NCBI RefSeq assembly: GCF_030272615.1
Contig: NC_081411.1
Span: forward strand, 834,446,136 to 834,510,135
Reading direction: 5' to 3'
Source: Cryptomeria japonica
Lineage: Eukaryota > Streptophyta > Pinopsida > Cupressales > Cupressaceae
Length of the DNA stretch: 64,000 bases
The position numbers were made by a program, and so were the translations under genes. The notes under the pieces were generated by a model. The model was not told the DNA's origin, searched no databases, and was given only the letters and a program-made list of their open reading frames with translations. Numbering within the stretch: the first letter of the stretch is position 1; every line of letters begins with the position of its first letter. This document shows, one piece after another, positions 21,614-33,992 of this stretch.

Positions 21614-24600
21614 TTACAATTTGTAGAGCTTGAGATCCTATCCATTGTAAGACAGCGGAAGAATAGTACCATCCATATACGCGAGCCTGAAAGAATTTGA
21701 TCTCTTCACCTCATGAATTAGAAACAGACCTTTCCACAAGGACTCAAATTTTCCATGTGCTCCTCTCGGCTCCCTTCTTTTGTCCCAGAGTAGAACTTGA
21801 TCTCCCTGCATAAATTTCCTTGGCCTAGCTTTATGGTCAAAAATCTGTTTAACCCGCTGTTGATGTTCTGTAATGTGGTCAACCAACTTTTCCCTTTCCT
21901 CTTCTATGCTAGCCAGATGCATAATCTTCCTTTCCAGTGCATTTTGAAAATGTGAATCTTCAATAACTGTCTGTAACTTGGAAGCTGCCAATTCAAGAGG
22001 AAGTGAGAGCTGAGCCCCAACACCATACACTAGTTCAAAAGGTGACATACCAATTTCTCATTTTGGTGATGTCCTGTCTGCCCACAGGGCCTCATATAGC
22101 CTTTTATGCCAATCCTTAGCATTTTCGCTGACCAATTTCTTCATGATGTTTATCAGATTTTTGTTACTAGATTCTGCCTGACCATTACCTTATGGATAAT
22201 AGTCAGAGGAATGCGCCAAGGAAATACCATGATCATAACAAAACATGAATATTTCTATAGAAGAAAACTTGCAGCATTGTCAGTCACTATCTTCAATGGT
22301 ACCCCAAAACGAACTAGAATATTTTCCTTTAAGAACTCACATATTACTTCTAAGGTTGTTCTCCTAACAGGCACTGCTTCTACCCACTTAGTAAAGTAAT
22401 CTGTAGCCATGAGAATATGTGTATGTCTAGCACTGGAAGAAGGTGTCAGTGGACCAATGAAATCTAGTCCTCATTGCTTGAAAGGTTCTTCCACAACTAC
22501 TGGCCTAAGAGGTAAAGCAGCTAGTTGTGGTTTCCCTGTAAAGAATTTACATTTATCACACTTTGCAACTCAAACATAAGCATCATTAAACATATCAGGC
22601 CAATAATAGCAATTTCTTAATATTTTGTATGCCGTGACTGTAGAGGAGAAATGACCTCCACAAGCATCATCATGAAATGACCTCAGCAAGGACTCACGCT
22701 GTGCTTTATCCACACACCTCAGGAAGGTTCCATCCAGACCTTTCTTATATAATATGTCACCAAAAATAACATATTTAGCCACTTTTAATTTCAGGTTTCT
22801 CTTTTCTCTCGGGGACAAATGTGTAGGACATTCTCCATATGTCAGGAAAAAGGCTACATCAGTGAACCATTCATCTTGCAGGCTAACAAAAAGAGCTAAA
22901 GGCAAACTTTCTTCTACTTCTTTATTTTCTGCCATTAGGTGACACAATCCTTGTCCATGAACTAACTTTGTTGGCCTGATATCCAAGTCAAATTCTTGAA
23001 CCTTTAAAAGCCAAGTTGCTCTATTATTCATTCCCACCTCTTGCTGAGTCAAGATACTTTTAACAGCAGAATTAGGCACAAAAACAATTGAATGAGAATG
23101 CAATATGCAATACCTAAAATGTTTAACAGCTTTAACAACTACGAAAGTCTGCTTCTTGTTCAATGAATAGTTTAATTCATGCTTTTTAAGCTGAATGCTC
23201 ATAAATGCAATAGGAAACTCTTCACCAAGTTCATTCTTCTATAGGAGAATACCAAACATTGTGTGTTTTGAAGCATTACAGTAAATGATAAAAAATTTCT
23301 TGAAGTCAGGATTAATTAATGTTGGAGCATGAGCGATGGCCTTTTTAACTTCTTCAAAAGCTTTCCTTGCATCCTCTTTCCACTTAAAGATCTGTTTCTC
23401 ACTCATCATTCCTACAATATGCTTAGTGATTTCAGCAAAATCTGGCACAAATCTCCTAAGAAAACTCACCTAACCAAAGAATGATTTGACACCACTCCTG
23501 TCTGATGGCAAACTTAACTGTTGAATAGCTTTAACACGATTAGGATCGATCTTGATACCATCTTGTGAAACTATATTTCCTAAAAGCTTTCCTTCAGTAA
23601 CACAAAAAACTGACTTCTTTGGGTTAAGGGAAATGCCATGATCTCGGCACCTTTTCAACATAGTTTCTAAATCCTTGAAATGATCTTCCCTTTTCTTGGA
23701 GAAAACTGTCAAATCATCTAGATACACAACAATGATTTTACCAATCAAATGACCAAAAGAAAGGTTCATTGCCCTTTGGAAAGTAGCTCCAGCGTTTATT
23801 AGACCGAAAGGCATGCGGTTATAGGCAAAAGTTCCCCATGGTGTTGTAAAGGCGGTTTTGTGTTGATCTTCTTTTGCCACGCTTATCTGATTATATCCAG
23901 AGAAACCATCAAGCATCGACATCATTTTAGATCCGGCAATAGTTTGGAGAATGTGATCCATTGCAGGTAAAGGATAATTATCTTTTTAGCTAGCCTGATT
24001 CAGATTCCGGAAATCAACACAAATTCTTATCTCTCCATTTTTCTTGTGAACCGGAACAATGTTAGCCACCCATGTTGAATGATGAATTGGATAGATTATC
24101 CTTGCCTGAAGCATTTTATCTATTTCTCTGAAAATTGCATCTGCAACTTTTGGGTTATAATTCCTTAATTTTTGCCTGAAAGGAGTCGCATCTGGCTTTA
24201 AGGGAATATGATGCTGAAATTGACCATCTCTGAAATCTTTCAAATCTTCATAAGACCAGGAAAAAACATCAAGAAACTTTCTCAACAGTTCGATGTACAA
24301 ATGCCTTTCTTTCGGAGTGCATCATTTACCCAAATTAACCATTTTTGGATTCTTTTCCTCACCAATATTAATCTTCTCATATTCACCTGATGTATAAGCA
24401 TCGTGGGAATCAGTTCTTCTTACAGACTTGTCATTGCGGTCGAACAGGCTCTCTAAATTCACCAATCCTTTTGGAATTCAATTTCCCTTAAGCTGAACTA
24501 CTCCCTCTCTGAAGCTTCCCTTCTCATCTGGACAAAATTCATTACATTGGTTTTCTAAACCTTCAAAATAAGAAGCAAACATAGCAGCATTTTTTAAGAA

Positions 24601-27348
24601 CTTATCAATATGCTTATCATCTTCAAACACTTGCCAGAAATCTGAGTAATCAAGGACGTTTGGGCGATAAACTACTTCAATTCTATAAACATCTACACCA
24701 AAATCTGGATGTGGAAGTAGTAATGATGCCGATACCACTAGGGAATCTGCGCAAGAATTTTGACTTCTGGGAATAGCTTCTATTGAAAATGCATCAAAAT
24801 ACTCAATTTCATCCCAAATTCTATTTCTATAATGCTTGAGCCTCTCATTTTTCATAGAATAACGATTGCGTACCTAATTAACAATCAATTCTGCATCACC
24901 TTTAGCACACAACAATTTAATCCCTTTCTTCTTGGCTTGCTCAATTCCTAGCAACAATGCCTCATATTCTGCAGTATTATTTGTATTTTTAAACTCCAAC
25001 TTAAATGAAAAAGGAAAATTCTCACCCTATGGAGAAATAAGTACCACTCTAGCACCGGATCCAGCAGATGCACAACTCCCATCAAATTCCATTGTCCACA
25101 ACCCTGCGGTGTGATCATCCACATCTTCTGACATATTTTTAGTGTCATCAGAGAAAAGCAAATAGTTACCAAATTCACATTCCTGATACAATATTTGTGA
25201 TTTTGGATCCTCTGAAGGAAACACTATAAATTTGGATTTTGGTTATGGTATGAGAGTGATCTTCTATCTTCCTATAAGAATCATTGCCTCAGACCAATCC
25301 ATTTTAATCTCACCACCTAGGTCTTTACAAAAAGTTCTACTCAGCAACATTCCATAACTTGTTGGAATATCAGCAACCAATATTGTGAGCTTAACTCTTT
25401 TATTGGGATGAACTGCTAAAGCCACTTGAGCATCTTTAATCTAACCAAGTAAAGGAATTTGTTTAGAATCCATTGAGAAGCATTTGCCAAAGGTTTTAGT
25501 AAGTGTGAGACCTAATGCTTTGGCCACTATGGAAGGCATTATATTATCTGAAACTCCCGAATCAATAATACAGTAATTAAGTTTATAACCATTGATAAAT
25601 AGGGAGACATAGAAAGGCTCAGGTTTTTGGTCAAGCACATGTGATGGTCCTACAGATTCATTAACTGGCTCTTTTGATGTAAAAGCATTGGCTTGTTCTA
25701 TTAACTGGGCTTCAGTATTGAATGGTAAAGACTCAAAGTTTGTCAATACATCTGAGGGCTGCAACTAAAAATTTTCCCTCCGCACATACTTAATCAACTT
25801 TTCCAGCTCTTTGGGATTCAACCTAAGGTATTCATCAAGAGAGATTTGAATTTTTGACATTTTACAAAACTCAACAATATCAAAAGAGATATCAGACTCA
25901 GGTCGCTTCAATATTTGAACTTCTTGAACCTTTGAACTTACTTCTCAATTTTGGTTCATAGGTTCCTTACCCTTAATTGAATTTTCATAGGATGATGGAG
26001 TGCTTGTATTTTTAAATTGATGTTGGTTTCTAGTGAAAACGGCACAAGAGGGATCTTCAAGGGTTACCAATATATCTCCTCCTCTATCTATTTTAGATTC
26101 ATATTCAAGGAAGTGTATTCCAGAGTCGCCAGGTTGTCCATGACTTTCCTCTATTGAGTCGGGTTCATTTAGAACTTCTCTTGTGCTAAGCATCTGGGCA
26201 TGTCTCACCATTTCTGGACAAGAGTTACCATCATGGTCATTTGTTAAATGAAAGACCCACATATTTCTCCTGGGAGGGGGTGCTTCAATGGCTAGTCTTT
26301 GTTGAGTTGGGGGCAATTGTAAAGCTTTATTTCCTATTCTAGCAGGCTGATTATTAGGCCATCTTGGAATGTCTTGATAAGGTTGAGGATATGATGTGTT
26401 AGCCTTGGGGAGCTGTCTCTTGAGGGTGATCACATCATTAACCAACCTTTGGATTACAGGATCAGAGGGAGTTGTGGAAGTTGATGGCTGTGAGTTAGCA
26501 GCTTGAACTTCTCTTCTCCATTTGCCTGCATTGATCAAATCATCTTCTAATTCTACTGCAGTGGTTTTGGCAGTGGCTAAGTTCTGGACCCTTTGTCTAC
26601 GAATAAAGAAACTTATTTCTACAGGCATTGCATTAATGAAGAAACATTTCAAATTATCATCAGAAGGTCTCTGATTAACTGGAATCTTATGAACAATCTT
26701 GTCAAACCTTGCCACAAAGTCACTCATGGATTCAGGTATTTCCTTTTTCAGTTGATCTAATTGGGCTAAAAGAGAATGGTCATCTTCTGCCACTTTAAAC
26801 CTATCCTCGAACCTAGTTTTCAAATCCTACCAGTTTGTTATTACACCATTTGGCAAATGGTAAAACCAGTCAGCTGCTATTCCAGTCAATGTCTGAATAA
26901 ACAACCCTATTGCTACATCTTCATGTTGAACCACCAACATGCCACATGCAACATTAAAAGCATTAAAATGCTCATCAACTGTAAATTTTCCATCACCATT
27001 AAACTTAGGTAAATTTTCTCTAGAACCTTTAGGTAAGGGATTCAAATTTGCTCCAAGGGCAAGTGGTCCTACTACTGGACCCTAGGGATTATTTGCAGCC
27101 ATAGGAAGGATAATATTCAAAGGGGTGGGATTAATCATAGTGGGAAAGACAACACCATGTAAGGTCCAGGAGTGACAAATAGAAGATTGGGAAGGAAAAA
27201 AAGGAGATCTTGGGGGCCTACTTCTTGCCCTTCTTTGAGGTGTGAAGGAAGGGAAGGAATTTAGGTTTTGCAATTCTTCAAAAGCTGAATCAACTAATCC
27301 TTCTCGCCTTTGGGATCTAGTATATCTTCTAATCTCCAGTGTGCTCAC
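21614..27348 (-). pseudogene. E2 gag-pol polyprotein (Gypsy) with extra RNase H before RT
   Basis: A single minus-strand frame from 27348 (MSTLEIRRYTRSQRREG) with nonsense codons only until a frameshift near 22265, then on to TAA at 21614. Gag: ENLPKFNGDG through FVARFDKIVHKIP (27030-26690). Protease: IIDSGVSDNIM (DSG at 25563-25555). RNase H of the aRH type: WTMEFDGSCASAGSG (Asp at 25083), then NNTAEYEALLLG. RT: FRQKLRNYNPKV, RICVDFRNLN, DGFSGYNQI, YLDD at 23724-23713. The usual RNase H after RT reads FIIYCNASKHT, with Asn where the catalytic Asp belongs. Integrase: H2C2 zinc site (CKCDKCKFF-like, KCDKCKFF), LDFIGPL, IVTDNAASF, GNGQAESSNKNL, then a chromodomain-free tail (GDQVLLWDKRREPRGAHGKF). 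Stops are mostly CGA to TGA or CAG/TGG to TAG. The RNase H-before-RT order and the dead second RNase H are noteworthy. Confidence 0.9.
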
Positions 27349-27425
27349 ACCCTACAGTCTTCAAAATAAACTATGAACCAATTCAAAGTAACTTATGGCT
27401 ATAAAACTAATCTTATTATTCAACT

Positions 27426-27442
27426 CCCCAGCAGAGTCACCA
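27426..27442 (-). other. E2 primer binding site
   Basis: Minus strand TGGTGACTCTGCTGGGG, six bases inside the 5' LTR end. It begins with TGG as needed to pair with a tRNA CCA end; the tRNA is not identified. Confidence 0.6.
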
Positions 27443-28168
27443 AAAATCTGTTGTTTAACGGATTGGATTTCTCAAAATTTACAAATAAATACTCTTGTTG
27501 CCCAAATAGAAAACCAATGATAACCAGCAGTGGGTAAATAATTATTGTTTTTACCCTCTGCATTAAGGTACAACTCCCTATATAATATTCAATGAATTTT
27601 GAATAATTTTTCTTTATGTGATTCACTTTTAACCAGAAAGTAAACAAAGGCTTCAACATTCACTAGTCAACACAATATGAATGCTTAATGATGGATAATG
27701 AAATTCATAATAAGACATTTGAGCTCAAATAGAAATTAACTCTTAGGATGATAAAAGAATATTTGAACTCTGATTGACACTCACTCATGTCTCACAAGAC
27801 AAGGGGAATCAAAAAATTCAAAAGCTTACAGCTAGTTTCATTTACCAAATTGATTCGTAGACTTCAAATGAAAAATCAGAGAAAAGAAATTGATACACGA
27901 ACACATAATCATTCCAACAGAAATTTTACACATTCAAAACACAGGTTTCTCAAGTTGTATCATGTATTTCATTCCACTCAAAGATGGATATTCCACTGAA
28001 ATTACAAGTGAGATTAGTCTGGTCCTCCAAATTTTACACCAAAATTCTATATCGTACAAAAACATCCTTACAAATATATATAGCCGCCAGGCTTAATTGT
28101 CTTTTTTAAACAAAATGCAAATATGAAATTCAAGAGATAGCTGTCTATAACTGAAATTAACTAAATGG

Positions 28169-29557
28169 CTACAAGTCGTAAATAGAGCCATAACAAAAAG
28201 AACAGAAAATAGCATAAATTGTCTCTGAGGTGTGCGTGGTGCCACGTATATTTTGCCACTCCATATGAGCCGTAGAGAAGTTATGAACTGCTTGGTAATG
28301 TGGGAGCCCAATGTGCAGCATGCGCTGCTTCCAAACTTCTTTATCCATACCCACTTGTGTGACTTTAGTTTTATGCACTTCTAAGTGATCCGAAAAGACA
28401 ACCAACATGGATTCAATGAGAGCTACACTGGTGAAGTCATCTTGGGTGAAAGATTTTGATTCTTTAACAGATTTTATTTTCCCTTTGAAACTCTGCACCA
28501 TATCTATTACCTGCTCAATAGTCTATCTGTCTTCTTTCAGAAGTTGTACATCGATGCACTCCAAGTCTTTCTGCATCACGGCAATGAGTTCTTTCAATTC
28601 TTTTAACAACTTAATGGACTCTTCATGACCTTGTTTTATGATTGAATTTCTCCATTCAATGTTTTCCTTGGCCACATGCAGTACCTTGTCATCCAAATCA
28701 TTTACTACCTTTTCTGTAAGGAATTTCATGACACCATACTTCTGTACATCTCTCATTTGAACCAGTACTACAGCCCATTTTTTCCTTTCCTTTTCCCATG
28801 CTGACACCTTTGTTTCAAGCTCTTGCATTACAGTCACAGCATCCTCGTACACCCTGACCAGATTAGCAATATACTCTGTTCCCTACTGAATTATGAACTC
28901 AAGCCATTCCTCGAAGGTTTCTGCCAGTACATGATTTCTCTGAACCTTATCCAACAAATTCTGGTTCATGGGAGATTTAGGATCAAAATTCTGAGGAACC
29001 TATGATAGGGACTGTGGACTGGGATGATGAATGGCATTAATGTACTCCACCATCTGCTTCACGATTTGTTTCAACTCGCGTTTGTCTTTCTCATCCTTCC
29101 ATGTTCTGGACAACATTCGTTTAGTAGAGGACTCTAGGTGTTTTGCATCAGCAGCCCTTGAAGCAGTTCCTAAATCAAGCTTTTCAACAACAAAATCCTA
29201 CTCAGTTGCATTCTCTGGATCTTTGTCTGAAATCGGGCTAGCCACTTCAGATACCCAGTGCCCTGTATTCTCATCCACCTCCAACATAGCTTCTACTTTT
29301 AGCTTTTTAGACTTAGGTGTTTTCCTGAGGCATTTACTCACCATATTCTCCATGGGTACACTGATAGGGACTACGTTGCATTTCTTACTTATTGATGCTC
29401 CTAACCACCTTGAAACATTTGAGGATATCTTTGCTAGTGGTGTTTGATATTCAGATGAATCCATGGTAGCCAAAGTAGTTACTTTATTGAGCCTTTCCCT
29501 GGGCTGCTCCTTTTCTTTACCTGCATCTTGAGCTACAGGGATTTGCTTTTGGTTCAC
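28169..29557 (-). pseudogene. E2 5'-LTR ORF b
   Basis: Fuller than the copy in the other LTR. The frame from 29557 (NQKQIPVAQDAGKEKEQ) through SSEYQTPLAKISSNVSRWLG, HWVSEVASPISDKDPENATE, a short KDKRELKQIVKQMVEYINAI segment and the coiled-coil-like part (VSAWEKERKKWAVVL, NIEWRNSIIKQGHEESIKLL) is broken by a few TAG/TGA codons. It overlaps the end of ORF a in another frame; there is no ATG at 29557 itself, so a junction from ORF a is more likely than an independent start. Unknown function. Confidence 0.5.
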
Positions 29558-31363
29558 CCATAATCACTTGCACCTTTTCAGTATCCAGAACTATGATAGT
29601 TTCTTTTCTTGCAATGTCTGCGCCTTTCCTTTTACTTCTGGAATGGGTGACTCGAACCATTGAGGGGCCAAACAGTGGTTCTTTAAGCCTTCTAGTTTGA
29701 ACCTTCTCACCTTGAGTACCAATGACACCTGCAATATCAACAATAATGTTAGAAGAAGAAACTGGTGCAACAACATGAGATTGCTCAACTGATTTCTTGA
29801 CTGAGGGAGAGGTCAGTCTTGTTCTAGGCCTATGATCTCTTAACCATTTCTCAGTTCTCCTTATTACATTAAAGGTCCTAGACTGAATATTTTCTTCTTC
29901 TCTCCTATCCCAATCAATCTCAGGAATAGGTTGGTCATGAACTCTTTCATTGAACTTTGGGTCCAATACATCTTCACCTTCCGCTTCTTGTATTCCTGCA
30001 ATGTTCATTGAAAATTTCAAAGTAATGATTTGCCGTAAAGTGAACCTCGACCATAATCTTCTCCGAACTTCAAATTCATCACAACAATCCTCCCAATAGT
30101 CTTCTAATTGGGGTATATGTGAGAAGTTCACATCAACATTCAAGTGCTTCACTACATATTCTTTGTTGTCGAACCCCTGCCGAGCAACATATAGCGGCAA
30201 ATTCATCTTCTTGAGTTCCAATTCTAAGTTCAATGCATCAGAAACAGTTTGGCAACTATAATGTCCGAGTTCAACTGGGAAAATTGCTTCAGATTCACTT
30301 TTCATCCCGAATCTCTTGTCCACATGAGCTAGCTATCTGCTAACTTCTAAAAGTACATAACTATCGAGATCATATCTGGGTAATCTGAAAGGTTCATCTT
30401 CAAAGCCTCCAATTCTGACATAAGCAAATCTAGGAAATTGAATAAAACAACTCCCATATGTGGTGACCAACTTTAATGCCACAGGTGACATTCTATTATT
30501 CAAATCTCCTTGCAGTTCAAAAGTTAATCTTCCCACAAAGACATCATTCCATCTTAAGAAGTTTTTTGTGTACCTTTGTATTTGCAAATGTGGATAGCAC
30601 TCGTAGACCTTCATTCCATCAACCCAAGGTTCTTGATGTAATCCTGGCCATTCTCTGATACAGGCTAAAATATAGAACAAGTATGAAGTCATGTGAAAAT
30701 TAACTATTCCAACAAAATTACTCAACCCTTCATGCAATCTCTCAGCAATTACTTGCCCCCAGTCTAGGTATTTTTCACCAGCTAATAATACTTCAATGTA
30801 AAAACACATCCATTCCTCCCAATAGAAGGCATGTGAATTCCTCTTAAGCCTGTTCAAAAGGATCATGATATCCCTAACTTCTATGATGAAATGCTGTCTT
30901 TTTAAGGGTTTGGGCAACCTAGAACCTCCCTTTTGTATTTTAAGGAGCTAGTTCCTAGCTATGACATTGTGATAAACACTTCTCTTCTCAGAGAAAAATG
31001 CGTATGAGGTTCCTATGGACCAATCTTCATACGGCTCTTTGTGAGGAATTCCAATTGCAGCCATTATAGTTTCTTTGTCAATCCGCACTAGCATGTCTGC
31101 ATTATTGGCTCTAATACACCTATTACCAGCATCATATCGGTTCATGCATGCATATACTAATCTTGGGCAAGGAGCAGCAATTGGGAATGCAACGGCCTCA
31201 ACAAGACCACTATGAACTATCTTTTCCATCATGGAATTAGCTGTCGGGTTCTTGGCCCTCTCTAGAAAGTTATCTAACTCATCTTGAATGAAGGTTGTAT
31301 CATCTATAGAAGGGTACTAACCAAGCATGATGTTCGACCCAATTTGGGCAGAGTTGGTCTCAT
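29517..31363 (-). pseudogene. E2 5'-LTR ORF a
   Basis: ATG at 31363 (MRPTLPKLGQ). A 4-nt loss near 31307 shifts the frame relative to the 3'-LTR copy; a stop lies near 30955. From 30917 (MPKPLKRQHFIIEV) two long blocks (194 and 268 codons) follow, separated by one stop at 30333-30335. This copy keeps 35 codons (KFNERVHDQPIPEIDWDRRE and onward, near 29850-29955) that the other LTR lacks. The tail contains a basic KRKGADIARKETIIV segment. No recognised domain. Confidence 0.55.
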
Positions 31364-32287
31364 TTTTGCCTTAAATTGTGTCAATCAGACAACATTCAAC
31401 TCCGAAGCAAAGAATTACACTTTCCAATTTTCAGAACTAAAACAGAGCAGGAGAAAATAAGCAATTGAACTCACCTGTCTTCAACATCAAACTATGAAAC
31501 CCTCGAAAGAACTGAGCTAAATTACCTTCTACATCTCAACTCTTCGCCAACGGCAACAATATTTATCTTACCTGAGACGCCCCATATTAAAAGACCGAAA
31601 AGACTGAAAAGAACCAACACACACTTCGGCCCAGCTCATTCACCCATGTAAAATCACTTGTGATTTGATATACTTCTAACATGCTTATTAATTAGAAATC
31701 AACTCCACACAGTCGACATGCCTTCTCATGATTGTTTCCATAATTACAATTTGAAAACATGAAAACCAAGGAAAATTCTGTTTTGATTGCGCTGCCTTTT
31801 CTTCCAAGACACTGTCGGGCTGATTTGAAAACACCGCTTTGAACCTTGAACTCATTTTAAAAGAAGTTCATTGGTTCAATGTTCAATGACAACAAGTCAC
31901 ATTTGCGAACAAGCAAAAAGAGACAAAAGGAACGTTTAATAACACGAGAATGAACCATGAACCTTGAACCATTTCAAAACAAAAGTTCAATGGTTCAAGT
32001 TCAAAGTGACCACAAGACTAGTACTAAAGAGACAATCACAAAACACAAGACAAAAGACCGATTGAACCTTGAACCTTGAACCAAAAAGGTTCAAAGTTCA
32101 AGTTCAATGACTATGCTAATGACAACTTAGAACTTTATGGAATGCATTTCTCTTGAACTCGAATTGTGAACTTTATAAAAGGTTCGACACATGAGTACGA
32201 AACTCATTTAATGAAGACTTAAGTCCTAGGAAAATAATTACCCTTTTTTTTGATATGCTATAAACGAAAAATAAAAAGGGGGCAACA

Positions 32288-32292
32288 CAATG
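32288..32292 (+). repeat. Target-site duplication CAATG, right copy
   Basis: Follows CAACA at 32287; identical to 16703-16707. Confidence 0.9.
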
Positions 32293-33992
32293 GACCATGA
32301 AATTTTATGTCATATTCATTCTACGATGCATACTAATGAGATGTTGCAGGAGTGTGGTGCAATGCTATTTTTGAGATCATCAAGAGACTTGCAAGATCTA
32401 TTTTTATGCTCTAGAGATGATGGCTGCTATTTCTATAGAAATGATTGTTTGAATGAGAAGTGCTCAGAATGCAGTGGGTTGTCAAAGTTTGTTTCATGTT
32501 TTCGTGAGGGCAGCGAACATGAGTTTGGAAATAATTATGTTGAGAAAAAAAGATATGAGATAGTGAAATATACTTTGAAGAGTGGAGGTGAAGGTTCTAG
32601 ATGCGAATTAGTCTCAAGAGAAGTGAGTATTGCTGATTTTATTTTGGATTTTAAGGAAAATATTTTCTACAATTATGCAAGGCACACCCATAGGTCTTAG
32701 TGGTTGGATCAATAGTTCAGGATGTGTAAGAACTCTATCCTGATTGGCACTATTGTATCGGTGTTTGATTTTGCAGAGAACTATACATTGCAACCACAGA
32801 ATGAGGTATAGTCTCAGTACTATAATTCAGTCCAGATTGCTATTTTTGTTCACATTACATATAGACATGCTCCTGATAGTATAGAAGAGGACAGGAAGAT
32901 AATCAAGGAGTATCATTTTTTATGAGTGATGATAGATCACACTCCTCTGAGTATGTGCAACATTCTTTCAAGAATTTTTTTGAGTTCTTGCATGAGAAAG
33001 ATATTGCAATTGATCGACATATAATATGGTCAGATAACTATACGGGTCAATTCAAGAATGCTTGTATGTTTTATTGGTTGAGTAGAATGCATGTGGAGAG
33101 GTGTATACCTCATAGTTGGTGTTTTTTTGAGGCAAGGCATGGGAAGGGAGAGCATGATGGAGCAGGTGCATGTTTGAAGAGAGCTCTAGTTAAGGAGCAA
33201 TTGAGTATTTTAGGTGCAAATTTCTCTGATGCACATTCTATTGTTGATTGGTGTAGTTCAGCATTGTCACATGGAGGTACTCTTGATTCAGCAGTGAGAA
33301 AATTCTTTTAGTTGTTTGAGGAGGGAACAGTGGGAGATAGATTGGATTGTCAAACAATTAAAGATTCTTCAAAAATGCATTCATTTATCAGCTCAAATGC
33401 AAGTACATGGACCATTTGGACATGAGTGTTGGCTTGTTTTTGTTAGAGTTGTGTTCGGTGTGATTGGGATCAGTGCAAGTCAAGTGAGTGAGTTGATACG
33501 TGGGTTTCCCACTATCTAACTCCTTTATCTCAAACAATATCATTGTCAAATGATGACATGGAAAGTTCACTTGAGTATGATCGTCTATCAGATCTTGTAC
33601 AACCAAGACATGTTTTTGCAGTTGTTGCACCGCAAGGGAATGAAGAGAGATCATAATATTGGTTGGCACTATGTGTATAGGGAAAACAAAAGCTAACACA
33701 ACTAGTGACAGATGATGGCAGGTTCACATATCCTACAGGTTCAGTTGTTGTTGTGGGAACTTGGTTGCGAACATACATGATTAGAAAGAATGGCATACCT
33801 ACATTTGAAGACTATGAGAGACACAAAACCATTATAATGTATTCACACCTTATTATAGCTACAAATGTCAAGTTGTTGAATCATCAAGCAAAACTGAAGA
33901 CCAAAGAGCTATGGACAGTGACTACTATTGATCATGAAGCAATACTAGATACTCTTAAACAAAGAGATGACCCTTCAAGCACACTTGAGTAG
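32290..33992 (+). pseudogene. DDE-type transposase, catalytic C-terminal part
   Basis: Resumes in the frame that stopped at 16707 (ATG codon of the TSD, then DHEILCHIH). Cys cluster: CSRDDGCYFYRNDC, KCSECSGL. Catalytic core: VFDFAENYTLQPQNEV (first Asp, about 32767), a one-base loss near 32920, HIIWSDNYTGQFKNACMFYW (second Asp, about 33030), and RHGKGEHDGAGACLKRAL (33139-33189, third acidic residue). The D-F-A-E-N-Y, S-D-N-x3-Q-F-K-N and G-K-G-x2-D-G-x-G set is the signature of a DDE family well known from animal genomes. The C-terminal part (GRFTYPTGSVVVVGTWLR, YERHKTIIMYSHL) may be a small beta-barrel; it ends at TAG 33990-33992. Stops at 32698, about 32713, 32809, 33309, 33424 and later mark it as dead. 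Confidence 0.75.

Larger units (their letters stand above)
16708..32287 (-). mobile_element. Full-length Gypsy retrotransposon E2, nested in the transposase gene
   Basis: 15,580 bp bounded by TGTTG...CAACA and a perfect CAATG duplication. LTRs are 16708-21449 and 27449-32287; the internal region (21450-27448) carries gag-pol on the minus strand. A PBS-like TGGTGACTCTGCTGGGG lies six bases inside the 5' LTR (minus sense). I saw no convincing polypurine tract at the other end. By eye the LTRs differ at a few percent of positions plus indels, so the insertion is not recent, and every ORF has stops. Order: LTR - gag - protease - RNase H - RT - degenerate RNase H - integrase - LTR. Confidence 0.93.
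27449..32287 (-). repeat. E2 5' LTR (4,839 bp)
   Basis: Minus strand: TGTTGCCCCC at 32287 to CAACA at 27449. Direct repeat of 16708-21449. It holds the same TTCAAGGTTCA cluster (about 31840-32110) and both LTR ORFs, which would lie in the leader of the genomic transcript ahead of gag. Confidence 0.93.
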
